Of a stretch of 64,000 nucleotides of DNA, positions 49,355-60,254 are shown piece after piece (position 1 is the stretch's first letter; the number at the start of each line of letters is the position of its first letter). The translations under genes were made by a program, and so were the position numbers. The notes below the pieces were generated by a model. The model was not told the origin of the DNA, did no database searches, and was given only the letters and a program-made list of their open reading frames with translations. The DNA is from Eustoma russellianum (taxonomy: Eukaryota > Streptophyta > Magnoliopsida > Gentianales > Gentianaceae): assembly GCA_036186865.1 (NCBI GenBank), contig AP025065.1, positions 12,391,192-12,455,191 of the forward strand, read 5' to 3'.

Positions 49355-50923
49355 TTCTTGAGAATTCTCTTTAATGTCCTTGGAAGATTGTCATGTGTAG
49401 AAGGTGACACAATCTTGCTTACTTGGCGCAACATGATTAGAAGGCTGACTTGACCTTGCTTACTTGTCACTTGTTGGTTGGTCCATCTTGGCATCCATTA
49501 ATGAGCTGTAAATTCTGAAAAAAAAACTCTCAAAATATGTGCTCAAATGTAGTCAAAACATTACCATACTATCACATTTCAATCCCTTGAATTTGAAAGA
49601 CAAATTAAGGTGCATTAAGGGGTGAAAATCGCCCCATTATAGTAGCACATGCTGAAATTTTCAGCATGTGTCTGATTTGAACTCTCTCCTTATGTGGTGC
49701 CCTCTTCAATGTCACCAATCTTGTGTGGCATATTCTCCATCAATTGAAATACTAAATAAGCTCCACCTAGGCTCCAATCAAGGTGAAATAGGCGTGTAGA
49801 ATGAGCTGGACATGTGCTGAAATTTCATTTTAGTAAGCTTGTCAAATAATGCACAATATTTACACATATGGTAAATAATAATCAGCCCTATTTTGAATTT
49901 TCTAGAACATTTTAACATGTCTTGAATGTGTAAAAAGTGTCTAGATACATGTTACATTTGTGCTTCAAAAATGTACCATGTGTGTATGTTCGTAGAAAAC
50001 CGAATTTTCGACTTTCATCGATTAGGCGATTTTTCTTCGATTAAATTCAAACTTCTTGCACATGTAATATATATAATGTCACACATAATATACATAAAAT
50101 GAAGTGTATATTCAGCTCCAACAGCTTAATTAAAAATGCCCCATGTACACTAATAAAGTTGACTTTGAATGCTCCACAAATTTAGCCTAAATTGTGGGTG
50201 ATTTGTGTGTGCCAATATGGAATGATTTAATGGCTGCTATTAACATGTGACCCGCAAAACTTTTTGCTATTTTTATGTATATGAGCTGGCCATCTTTATA
50301 TGACAAGTACGTGACTTGTCGGTAAAGTTTCGGAGTCACTCGATACGTCAATTTTCGGTTTATGACCTTGTAAAATGTCGTTATAATTTTGACGTCACCA
50401 TGACTTATATCATATGATATAAGACATGAATATACTCATAAATATGAGGTGTATATAGTGGTGTGATGTCGACGTACTTTTATAATATATGTGACGTGTC
50501 GGTGGTACGTCGGAATATATGTATTGTGCCTTTTTTAAAAAAATATGAATATATATATATTATATGTATATAAGGCGTGTAGAATAAATGGGGAGAAGAC
50601 TTTCCAAATTTGTTGTCATAAAGCTTTCTCCAAATATGTCTTCATTTAATGAACTAGTTAGTTCATTAACTTAAGCACTCCACTTAATGAACTTGTTTAG
50701 TTCATTAATTGTGTCACTTGAAAATAGTACAAAGACAACAAATGTTTGCCATATGATGTAAGCTTTAACGCTTCATGGCTTGTTAGTACGGCAACGATAT
50801 ATATAAGCATATGAAGCATCTATATCACATAAACGGGTCAAATAATAATTTATTTATGCATTTTGTAAACTCGTAGCATTTAAATCATGCATTTGTAAAT
50901 CATTCAAACACTTTTTCTCAACA
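49355..50923 (-). repeat. Element B 5' LTR, outer part
   Basis: This is the continuation of the piece ending at 37201. It contains a hairpin CACATGCTGAA...TTCAGCATGTG near 49645 and ends CTTTTTCTCAACA before the CAAGA duplication. Confidence 0.93.
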
Positions 50924-50928
50924 CAAGA

Positions 50929-52311
50929 TCGGGCGTCTCTAAGAACCTCTAAATTTTCCCTGAATTACTCCCAGCTTTTTCCAAGATGCCACAATATTTC
51001 TATTTAAGTGCACTTCCCCGTTTTATGACATAAGTAGTTATTTATTTATTTATTTTAATTGCATCTAACTGTTTTTCTTGAAACATACTCGGTTTCAAAA
51101 AATAGTTACTTTTCAACATTCTAACTTATTAAAAAAATATCATTTAATATATTGTCTCATCATTAAAATCATAATACATTCATAATTTTGCCCATTGTTT
51201 GTGCATGATCTACTATTCTTTTTCTATTAGAATTAGCAAAACTAATATTATAAGGTCATATAATATTTAAAAGTTAAAATAGTAACCGGACATGTTTTTA
51301 AGTGATGTCAAAAAAGAATAACTATTTTTTTTTGAGACAGCTGAAGTAATAAAACAAAGTGAGATGAATAGTTCCTTGGGTATATTTCATGATTCCCTCT
51401 AATACTATTGGGTATATTTCATCATATCGTACTTAACAACGGAATGTACTTATGTCAGGGGAAAAAATGGAAACTTCGACAGGGATACCAGCTTAATTGC
51501 TACCAGTAGGAAGCCCATGTGATCATTCATATGAAAACGCACATGCTTTCACAAACAACAACCATGTATATGAAAAACACACATGCTTTCACAAACAACC
51601 ATGTATATTCCAACAGTAAAAGTTACCGTTAAGGTCTGAAGCAGATGAGTGACAGACAAACAATACCTCCATCCAAAATAAGGGATGTGATCTCCTCATC
51701 CTCAAAACCCTCACCTCCCTCCCCACAGCCCCCCCACGTGGCAGTCACCATCTTCATACACCTCTTCCTTCCCACCCCTCATCTAACCTCACCATCCCTC
51801 TCTATTGCTACGTGGTGAGCGGTGGGAAGGGGTGAGAGATATAACCTCACCACCCCTCTCTATTGCCACGTGGTGAGCGGTGAGAAGGGGTGAGAGATTT
51901 GGGAGTGAAGAGATCTCATCCCTCAAATAATAGAGAGTTTGGTTCCAGTGAAACCCTCACTCACATGCTTTCACAAGCAATGAAATCATCCAAAATTAAC
52001 GGTATTCATGCTTCATAGTTCACTTCCGAATAATAAAATTCCGAAGTCACATCATCTTGTAAGCCTACTCCTGTATCCTCATCATCATCATCTCCTTCCT
52101 TTTCTATTTCTTTTTCAAATTAAAAGAAAAGAAGAGATGGGATATTCACAAACATACATATTACATTACGCTTGACAAAGAAGCCTAGCACATGCGGTTA
52201 GAAGCTTTATCTACGTCAGCAAGGTTCTGAGTTCGACAATCACACAGAATGTGGGAATCCACCAAATTTCTGTCATGACATCTTCTCTAAACCTGCTTCA
52301 GAGTGCATCAA
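50929..52311. other. Intergenic DNA downstream of APH1
   Basis: No gene was recognised. Apart from the MITE-like repeat it is AT-rich. The last few hundred bases before 52312 should contain the 3' untranslated region of APH1. No clear polyadenylation signal could be chosen among several AATAAA-like stretches. Confidence 0.5.
51681..51923. mobile_element. MITE-like repeat with inverted ends
   Basis: The left end AGGGATGTGATCTCCTCA and the right end TGAAGAGATCTCATCCCT are an imperfect inverted repeat of 18 bases (two mismatches), 243 bp apart. Inside, a block of about 57 bp (CCTCTCTATTGCYACGTGG followed by TGAGCGGTGRGAAGGGGTG) is repeated in tandem. There is no coding capacity. No target duplication was certain. 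Confidence 0.6.
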
Positions 52312-55300
52312 CTATAATCTTGATTGCGCTGTTTGATTCTCCGTCAGTTTTCTCCAAACCATTCTTCCACAATGAAGCAAGGTAAACAAAGCCATGCAGT
52401 AGAGCAGAGGAATGCCAATTACACACCCACCGGAAGCAAGATTTATCAGTGTCTGAGAGGAAAACCAAGACTGATCATATTTACATATACTTCCAGCACC
52501 AAATGGCTTTAAATAAGTTCTGCATACAAGTTTCCTTCCTTTTCTACCATCTTTTTTTTTTATGTATAAGGGAATTTTATATACCAAATGTTTCCTTGCC
52601 AGCATGAAATTATTAACCAAATTACATCACACATCAATAGAATAAAACTACAATAACTTCACATGGCAGTCAAATCTATACTAGAACGCTAATCTCATAG
52701 CTGACAGATTACTCTAAAGGAGGCAGTGGAAGGTGCTACCCTTTCTTGCTTTGAAGACTTAATGGAATAAATACTTGCACTAGATTGCTCATGCCATTCA
52801 TAGCGGCAGTAAAACATTGAATTTACAGCTCAGTAAATAAGAGAACATTTAAAGCATAGTTGCAGTTTTTCCTTGTTTCATCCATGGAGGTCGAGGACCC
52901 AGAGTTAAAAGCTAAACATAATCCCAATGATCCAATGAATGCATTTAATGATCCATTTTCAGGACATACCATTGTAATCGATTACTTCATTTTGGACACA
53001 TGAAATTACATTCTTTTTGTATCTAATGCCTTCTGGATTCTATGGATAGATTTAAGTCATTTAGTGTAACATATTTAAACATGTTTCACATGATCATTGG
53101 GCATTACAAGATTGTACTAAAGAAACTATCGCTCAGTTACTTATCGTTTAACCACAAGTATTAGCAGACCAAAGTTTGCATCAACTTTGACAAGAGTGCC
53201 ACAGTTAAGGAAGAATCATGCTTCATGCATCACTAGGCCTTCTTATACTCATTCATTAGACAGCCTCTAAGAGATACATCGGGCAACCCATAAACGCAAG
53301 AAAAACATGAGGGAATTTTCAAAATTCCAAGATCAACAAATTACTCCACACTTTCCGGCAAAACTCTCTTATATACCTTAGGTAGCCAAAAAAGAAAAAT
53401 CCATATCTCAGTTGTTTAGCAAGCAAAAGTTTTTAAGTGTATATGACGTATGAAACCTAGCGTAATTTTACCCAGACAAAAGAATCAGTGTAAAGCATAA
53501 ACATGTTGACTCAAAGACAAATGACTTGCTCTGATAATTGAAAGTCTGTTTACTATTTCAGTAATTTCCTTCATCAACAGAAAGAAAAGGAAGGGGAGAA
53601 ACAAAAGAATGAAAAAGCAGTTAAAATTGCATACACAGTATTCCAATTTGTCTCATTCTCACTTGTGACAGAAAAAAAAAGTATTATCCCATTACCATCA
53701 TCCTACTTGAGTGCACTAAAGCTATACATTCAATACCACAATCCTTGTTTATTCAACAGGGAAAATTAGATTATGATTCTAAAAGCACCAGCTAAAATCA
53801 GTTAATATAAATTTGTTGCTATAATAATTAGTTTAAAGATCCATCTTATGCCCAAAAAAAAAGGTAATAACATGGATACTTTCTTTTGAACATCAAAAAA
53901 GAAATTAGGAATTTATGATAATAAAATGGATTCAACACTATCAAATAGATACACTGCATCTTAAAAATATAGCAAAGTAAGAAGGGACCAAACCATGTGA
54001 TGAATTACTCTATCACAATTGAAACTTTATGATTTTTAACACGGGGATAATGAAAAATACTTGCAATCAAGCCTTATTCCAACTAGATAAGGTCAGGTTT
54101 ACGGATCTCTCCTCTCCACTACACTATCCTTTATCTGTACTAAATTCGCCTATAACTAAAAAAAAAAGGAAATGCAGAAACGAAAGTTAACATGCTTCAT
54201 GTCTGGAGGTTAAGATGAAAACGCACATAGATATGAAGGAGGCTTCACAAATTTATTTTAATCATGTCGAAAATGAGAAAGCCACACTCACAGGTGAGCA
54301 TCCACTACATGAAGATCCACAGTTAGGACCGTAGACACGTATCACAGAATACTACCAATAATCTCAATGATTCACTAGTCTACAGAGACTAGCAAATGGA
54401 TCAAGAAAGAGTATGACTCCAGTTCACTTGACACTCCGGCTGCAGTCCAATTTGAATCATGAGAACAAATTGAGTTAATAATTGTCCTAGAAATACATGG
54501 AATGAATCAAGCCCATCGGCCCATTTGTTTCAATGTCTAAAAATTGTATGTCAAAGCAGAAACACGGAAATAAATTAACTCACACTGGTTCCTGCAATGA
54601 GATGTACTATGGGCACAACAAGTTGGCCACCTTTGCTTCCCTCAGCATATGCGTTAAATGCAATGACCATTGAGAAGGTGTGGATTGTAACAAATGCAAG
54701 TGCTATAAGTGCTGCAATTTACAAAGCAAATCCAGTCAGCTAATTGCAAAGAATAATTGTAATAACAGAAGAAATTTTTAAAGCTGAAAAAAAAAGAACA
54801 AAAAATAACAAAGAGTTATCAACCTACAGATTCTAATGATGTTGGACTCATTATTTACTAAAAAAAATTCCGACTGCAAATCTGATGCCCTAATATGCTC
54901 AAGTACAGGGAGAAGATAAATGGCTAAAGAAAGAAAAACATGCTTACAAGACACAAGAAAGAATGGTACTTTTGAGCACTTGTCCACGTAGAAGGTTGCA
55001 GGTCCAAAAGCAGGCGTCAAAAGGCTGAGACAGAAAAAGACTGCATGGGCAACCCCATGACCTAAGCCTCCAGCTGCATCAATAACAACGGGGCAGACTA
55101 AACAACTGCTAATACCTTTCCAAGAAGCTTCATGCATTTTCCTTAAGAGCTCAGAGCAATGAAATTTAAAATGCATGAACTAAATACATGTATGGTAAAC
55201 TTATCACTGTGAATAATTATTAGATAGTGTAATCCATCCTTATCAAAGGAACTAGAGTGGCTGTATTGTAGCTTTAAAAAGTGATGAGCATCAAGTAACT

Positions 55301-56351
55301 AAATTACATGAGAGAAAATGTTTTGAATACATATAAGCACATGATATTCACATTAAAACAGCATTAGAAATTGTAATCTCTCTCCATTATGTGACTACTA
55401 AGAAGTAGAAAAGGACAAGCAAAAAGATAAAAAAAAAAAAGTTACTATCAATCAAACACAATCTGAAGCAGACTAGTGGATAAAATGAATTTGACTTATG
55501 AAAGCTCATGAACTAAATAAAAGCATGCGAAAACAGTTTACTTGAGCAGTATCCAGAAGAAGTAGCCATTATCCAATTTAAAAAACCATCTATTTAGTCT
55601 ATATCACAACGTAAATACCAGAGATGGATCATCCAATCACAATGGAAAAAAATAGTCTGAAATCTCTGGACGCACTTAATTTATCATTATTGGAGTTCAA
55701 AGCTATTAGACAAAGAGTAATAAAACAATAAACAAAAAAACAGAATGGGAATTTCAACCATAGATGAACACTTGCTCTATAGAAAGTAGAATGTCATGAA
55801 TGATTGACCAGTTTAAAAGATTATTGTCCAGAGCCCGTATAATTTACACTTGACCTACTGACCACACGTCCCGGTTCTGCCAAGCAAAAAATGCCACTCA
55901 TTCCACAAGAAAACCCAAGAAGCCCAGCAACAAATGATCGAACATATTATCACCGCAGAAAGCTACTAAGAGTCAAATAAAAAAAGATCAGATTTACCCA
56001 GGGCAATTTGTATCTTATCAGTAAGAAAGAGCCGTGGTTTCGAAACTCTATCTGCAAATGCATCAAGTATCTCTTCTAGCTTCCTGAATCAGCAATGAAT
56101 AATAACTAATCACCGAGAATGCAACAGTTTTCGACCAGTAAAAGATGGCTTTCAAATCAAGATCCAACAAAAGAAATAAGAGATTCCAACGATCAACTGT
56201 AGCACTAACATGTACAATCTCCAGAAGAGTAAGCGCAAGCCCTCTTGGAAGGCAACAGAAGAGATAATGAGAATTGAAGAAAGCCACCAGGACGTCGTTG
56301 TGAAAGGCAGAAACGGCCTCCATAACCCCGCCAAAATTATCAGACTCATAA
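52312..56351 (-). CDS. APH1: Gamma-secretase subunit APH1, 5' end cut off by a retrotransposon
   Basis: APH1 is a seven-helix membrane protein of the gamma-secretase complex, which it helps assemble with presenilin, nicastrin and PEN-2. Exons on the minus strand by splice signals: end of exon 1 56351-56210, exon 2 56083-55998, exon 3 55073-54948, exon 4 54711-54584, exon 5 52452-52312 with TAG. Phases join without a break. Visible motifs: SLIILAGLWRPFLPF and FQEGLRLLFW (exon 1), DAFADRVSKPRLFLTDK (exon 2), AGGLGHGVAHAVFF with the GLGHG family motif and AFGPATFY (exon 3), LAFVTIHTFSMVIAF (exon 4), GGCVIGIPLLY and GRMVWRKL (exon 5). About the first 40 codons are missing: a chromovirus starts at 56352, within exon 1. 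The rest shows no lesion. Known plant APH1 proteins match throughout. Confidence 0.92.
52453..54583 (-). other. APH1 intron 4
   Basis: This 2.1-kb intron has donor GTGAGT after the codon for S in AGTS and acceptor TCCTCTCAG. It contains no coding sequence I recognise. Around 54068-54170 lies a dispersed-repeat-like stretch (AAGCCTTATTCCAACTAG, AAGGTCAGG). Similar text is common in plant introns, and it is probably an old SINE. Confidence 0.75.
56347..56351. repeat. Left target duplication of the chromovirus
   Basis: CATAA directly before TGTAGCG is the expected 5-bp duplication. The right copy is outside the window. Confidence 0.6.
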
Positions 56352-57124
56352 TGTAGCGCCCCGCTCCCGAGCTCCACCCTCGGAAACGGTGCACCCGCCG
56401 TATCTCACTCAGGAGAATACTAGGCGTCACATCAACCTGCTACACGTCCATGCTGACATAGGAAAGTCTTTTCCTTTCCTTCTGCGGAAACGATCAGTCA
56501 TATGCAAATTTCGAAATCGAATATCTTTAAGAAAATAATGATGGAAAAGCTAGGCTGACCGGGCCTTACAAGTCAAGGTCGAATGTCTAAATTTAAAAGC
56601 ATGAAATCGTTTTCAAAAGTAATACTGAATATTAAAATAAAATGTCTGTGTCACCCCCAAAGCATCACAAAAAGCTTGTCTCCATCCTTGCCGCAGCCGT
56701 ATCTACGAGTCACTCGGCCCACTCCACGGTATCCGACTCATCCTCAACGAAGATATAGTCATACTCTGTCTCGGCTACATATGGAATAGTAGGTGTGAGT
56801 GATGGTAATCACCCAGTAGGTGCCTCTCAAAACAATACAAAACTCACATACCCAAAACGATATCTCCACGTAACCACATAGAACAGATAGCATACAACCG
56901 GAAGGTAAGACACTCCACGTACTCAACATAAACTACATGACATGGCTTATACGGAAATAAACAATCCACACAAGATGCATGCGCAAGTACGTGATGCATG
57001 CTCACATAACGTGTCACACGCAACTAGAACATGTCAGGCAAAATGCTCCTAGGCCTATATGCAATGCATGCTCCCGGGACCTAGTTCCAGCGTCATGGTC
57101 TCTAGCCACCACTTGCCGTTCTGG

Positions 57125-57335
57125 ACACCCACGTCCTATAGACGCTGTGTATCGTACGGCACCCACGCCCTATAGACGCTGCGTATCTCATGACACCCAC
57201 GCCCTATAGACGCTGCGTATCCGTACGACACCCACGCCCTATAGACGCTGCGTATCACATGACACCCACGCCCGACCGACGCTGTGTATCATCACGGCCC
57301 CCACGCCCTATAGGCACTACGTATCCTCCGAACAC
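57125..57335. repeat. 34-bp tandem repeats in the chromovirus LTR
   Basis: About six units of CACCCACGCCCTATAGACGC and GCGTATC plus a variable 6-7 bases start at 57126, 57160, 57194, 57229, 57263 and about 57297. The last two are diverged. Confidence 0.9.
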
Positions 57336-57420
57336 GCACACCCTCAGACAATGGGTACCTCATGCAATGCACGTGCCATGAATGCAAAAGAAAGGAAAAA
57401 GAACAGCTGGACGTCATCCT

Positions 57421-57650
57421 CTGACGTCGATCGTTCGACGTGGTTCTGAGGCACGTCGAACCCTCAGCCATGGGACGTCGATCGATCGACGTAGTTCTGA
57501 GGCACATCGAACCCTCAGCCTCTGGACGTCGATCGATCGATGTCCATCTGAGGCACATCGATCTCTCACCCTCTGGACGTCGATCGATCGATGTCCATCT
57601 GAGGCACGTCGAACCCTCAGCCTCTAGACGTCGATCGATCGATGTCCCCG
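57421..57650. repeat. 51-bp tandem repeats with a CGATCGATCG core
   Basis: Units start with GACGTCGATCG at 57423, 57474, 57525, 57576 and 57627, exactly 51 bases apart. The second holds the 18-bp palindrome ACGTCGATCGATCGACGT. Each is followed by CTGAGGCAC(A/G)TCGA and a CTCAGCC-like end. The open frames across it are due to the period being a multiple of three. Confidence 0.92.
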
Positions 57651-58226
57651 AATTTCAAAACTCTCATTCTGAAATTTCTGCAATCCAACCCTCAATTCCA
57701 TTCAACCTTTCACCCCTTCCCACATATTCATATACGCATAACGATCTCTCAACCCCACACAGAAACGTACAACAACGAGATCACGTTGAAAACAAAACGA
57801 ATAACGGAAAATACACACGTTGCACATGATCCAAATAAAATCAAGAACTAACGACAACCACATCACATAAAAATACCCTTTTGCCTATGCAAGCCATCAT
57901 ACCGTTTTGAGGAAATAATGAATATGCACCTACCTCAATCCTAGCAAAAAGGGATTGATATGCGCGAGTGTGATGACGTTGGCGGTGTGATCTCCCTTCT
58001 CTTGCACTATGGATCAAAGATCCTTCTTTTTCCTCTTTCTCTTGTGGCCGAAAGTTTGATGGGGAGAAGGGGAGAGGAGGCTGTCGAATTTGAGATAAAA
58101 GGGGGAGAGGGATTAGGGTTAATGAGGATTAAAAGAGAGAGAGGGAGAGATTTAAGGGAGAGATAAGGGTGATGATTAAGGAAGAAAGATAAAATTTAGG
58201 AATTTTAAATATTTTGTTATTATCTT

Positions 58227-58234
58227 CTTCTCTT

Positions 58235-58275
<41 letters not shown>
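58227..58275. repeat. Poly-T tract in the LTR
   Basis: The tract holds two T runs (the longer about 29 bases) split by CTC, near the coding-strand 5' end of the LTR. Confidence 0.9.
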
Positions 58276-58294
58276 GAAACACACGTTTATAACA

Positions 58295-58310
58295 TCCTAC
58301 CCCCCTTACA
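58295..58310 (-). other. Chromovirus polypurine tract
   Basis: The minus strand reads TGTAAGGGGGGTAGGA directly before the LTR, the primer for plus-strand synthesis. Confidence 0.9.
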
Positions 58311-58340
58311 AAAAGTTTCGTCCCCGAAACTTGTCATACC

Positions 58341-60187
58341 TTAATCAAAGAGATAGGGGTAGCGGTCGCGCATTTGCTCTTCTAGCTCCCACGTTGCTTC
58401 ATTCTCCCTATGGTTGCTCCACTGAACCTTTACGTAGGGGATGATCCGTCTTCTGAGCTCTTGGTCCTTGCGATCCAGAATTCGTATCGGAACCTCTTCA
58501 TATGACGCATCGGGTCTGATCTTAAGGGGTTGTGCATCCAACACATGACTCAGGTCAGGTACGTACTTCCTTAACTGCGAGACGTGGAACACGTTGTGCA
58601 CCTGAGCCAACATCGGAGGTAATGCCAACTTGTATGCCAAATCTCCAACCTTCTCAAGTATCTCATAAGGTCCAATATATCGCGGCTTCAACTTCCCTTT
58701 AACTCCAAATCGTGTCACACCCTTCATTGGTGACACCTTAAGGTAGACTTTTTCTCCCTCCTCGAACTCTAAAGGTCGTCTCTTCGTGTCGGCCCAACTC
58801 TTGCTTCTATCTTGAGCCGTCTTAAGACGTTCCCGAATTAGCTTCACCTGTTCTTTAGTTTGCTCAATTATTTCTGGAGCCGTCAACCTACGTTCACCAA
58901 CTTCGTCCCAATGCACAGGTGACCTACACTTTCGTCCGTATAAGGCCTCAAATGGTGCCATACCTATGGCACTGTGATGGCTGTTGTTGTAAGAGAACTC
59001 TATCAACTTGAGCATGCTGTCCCAATTTCCTTTAAAATCCAATGCGCATGCCCTCAACATATCCTCCAGAGTCTGAATGGTCCTTTCAGATTGACCGTCG
59101 GTCTGAGGGTGAAAAGCAGTACTCAGTCGCAACTCAGTCCCCATCTTCTTCTGACACGCTGCCCAGAACTGAGATGTAAACTTCGAGTCACGATCCGATA
59201 CTATGCTAACTGGCACTCCATGAAGGCAAACAATGTTATCAATGTACATGGCTACCAGCCTCTCCATAGTAAGTCCGGTGGGAATAGGCAAGAAGTGAGC
59301 GGACTTAGTCAGTCGATCCACGATTACCCATATCACGTCATTCCCATTTCTTGTCTTTGGAAGTCCAACCACAAAGTCCATGGTTACATGTTCCCACTTC
59401 CATTCAGGTATCTCTAGTGGTCGCATCAATCCACCCGGTCTTTGGTGTTCTGCCTTAACTTGCTGGCAAACAAGGCACCTTTCCACAAACTCAGCAATGT
59501 GCCTCTTCATGCCACTCCACCAGTAGTGTCTCTTCAGATCATTGTACATCTTCGTAGCACCAGGGTGAATAGACAGTCTCGAATTATGTGCCTCCTTCAA
59601 CAACTCCCTCCTAAGGTCCTCAACATCCGGTACACACAACCTTCCTTGGTACCACATACTGCCGTCGTCATGAACTTGAAATCCATCCACTTGGCTGGTT
59701 AGCATTCTTTCTCGCGTCTTTTTAATTGTTGCATCATTCTTCTGGGCTTCCTTAATCTGGTCTACTAAGGTAGGGGTGATAATTAGCGTGGCCAGAATAT
59801 CTGCGGTAGAATCTACAAGATCCAAATCAAACTCCGCCATCTCTTTTTCTGGAGTAGCCTGCCGTGCATGGCTCGACTTCCTACTTAAGGCATCAGCCAC
59901 TCGATTGGCCTTCCCTGGATGATAGCTGATGGTCAAGTCGTAATCTTTCAACAGCTCTAGCCATCTCCTTTGGCGCATGTTCAGCTCCTTTTGCGTGAAT
60001 AGATATTTAAGACTTTTGTGATCAGTGAACACTTCGCACTTCACTCCATATAGATAGTGACGCCAGATTTTCAGGGCGAACACCACCGCTGCTAGTTCCA
60101 GATCATGAGTCGGATAGTTCTGCTCATAGGGCTTTAGCTGTCGTGAAGCATAGGCAATGACCTTGTCGTTTTGCATCAACACGCATC
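58341..60187 (-). CDS. pol: Chromovirus pol, third segment: RNase H, integrase, chromodomain-like tail
   Basis: The segment starts at 60187 if the GT-AG segment 60254-60188 is removed. It completes RNase H (VIAYASRQLKPYEQNYPTHD, LELAAVVFALKIWRHYL, TDHKSLKYLFTQKELNMRQR). A zinc-binding integrase N-terminus follows with H...H...CLVCQQVKAE, then the catalytic core: TMDFVVGLPK, VSDRDSKFTSQFW and DGQSERTIQTLE give D, D and E. Next comes the GPY/F-like region RYIGPYEILEKVGDLAYKLA. The last 50 residues (EEVPIRILDRKD ... VKVQWSNH ... ATWELEEQMRDRYP) resemble the chromodomain-type tail of Tekay elements, thought to direct integration. The upstream ATG at 60212 lies in the putative intron. Intact to the stop at 58341. 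Confidence 0.93.
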
Positions 60188-60254
60188 CTGAAATATAGGG
60201 ATTAGACCACATCTTTAATTGTATATAACATCAGTTGAAATCATACACAATTAC
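60188..60254 (-). other. Putative intron 2 of the chromovirus, in RNase H
   Basis: The 67-bp segment starts GTAATTGT and ends ATATTTCAG on the coding strand. By count 48 of 67 bases are A or T. CTAAT 19 to 15 bases before the 3' end and CTGAT further up could serve as branch sites. It lies inside the conserved RNase H motif after SDASKNGL. Unspliced reading gives GNCV and a stop. Removal restores the phase. It is close to the lower size limit of plant introns. Confidence 0.7.

Larger units (their letters stand above)
25529..50923 (-). mobile_element. Element B: SIRE-like copia element, host of a nest
   Basis: Outer ends are TGTAGGATC at 25529 and CTCAACA at 50923, flanked by CAAGA at 25524-25528 and 50924-50928. 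The element reads on the minus strand. Its own parts are the 3' LTR (25529-28084), 3' untranslated part (28085-28276 and 30968-30996), gag-pol relic (30997-36048), a primer binding site with one change (36091-36102), and a 5' LTR in two pieces (36105-37201 and 49355-50923). A solo LTR (28277-30962) and element C (37202-49349) are inserted in it. With these removed it is about 10.6 kb. It is coding-dead: the gag start is ATA, and the protease, integrase and RT carry lesions. Confidence 0.95.
56352..58294 (-). repeat. Chromovirus left LTR
   Basis: The 1943-bp LTR runs from TGTAGCGCCCCGCTCC to ACGTTTATAACA. It holds two tandem arrays (57125-57335 and 57421-57650) and a T-rich tract (58227-58275). 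Confidence 0.95.

Noticed and set aside
54778..55176. Reading the 132-codon frame as a separate small protein
   Set aside because: Only its middle part is APH1 exon 3. Both ends run into introns with clear splice sites.
56583..56789. 68-codon frame repeated identically at 63561-63767
   Set aside because: Identity reflects the two young LTRs. The frame is antisense to the element and has no recognised domain.
57382..57829. Open frames over the 51-bp repeats in the chromovirus LTR
   Set aside because: The period is a multiple of three. The frames end with the array and have no known domain.
58974..59417. 147-codon plus-strand frame over the chromovirus integrase
   Set aside because: It is a shadow of the conserved minus-strand integrase frame.
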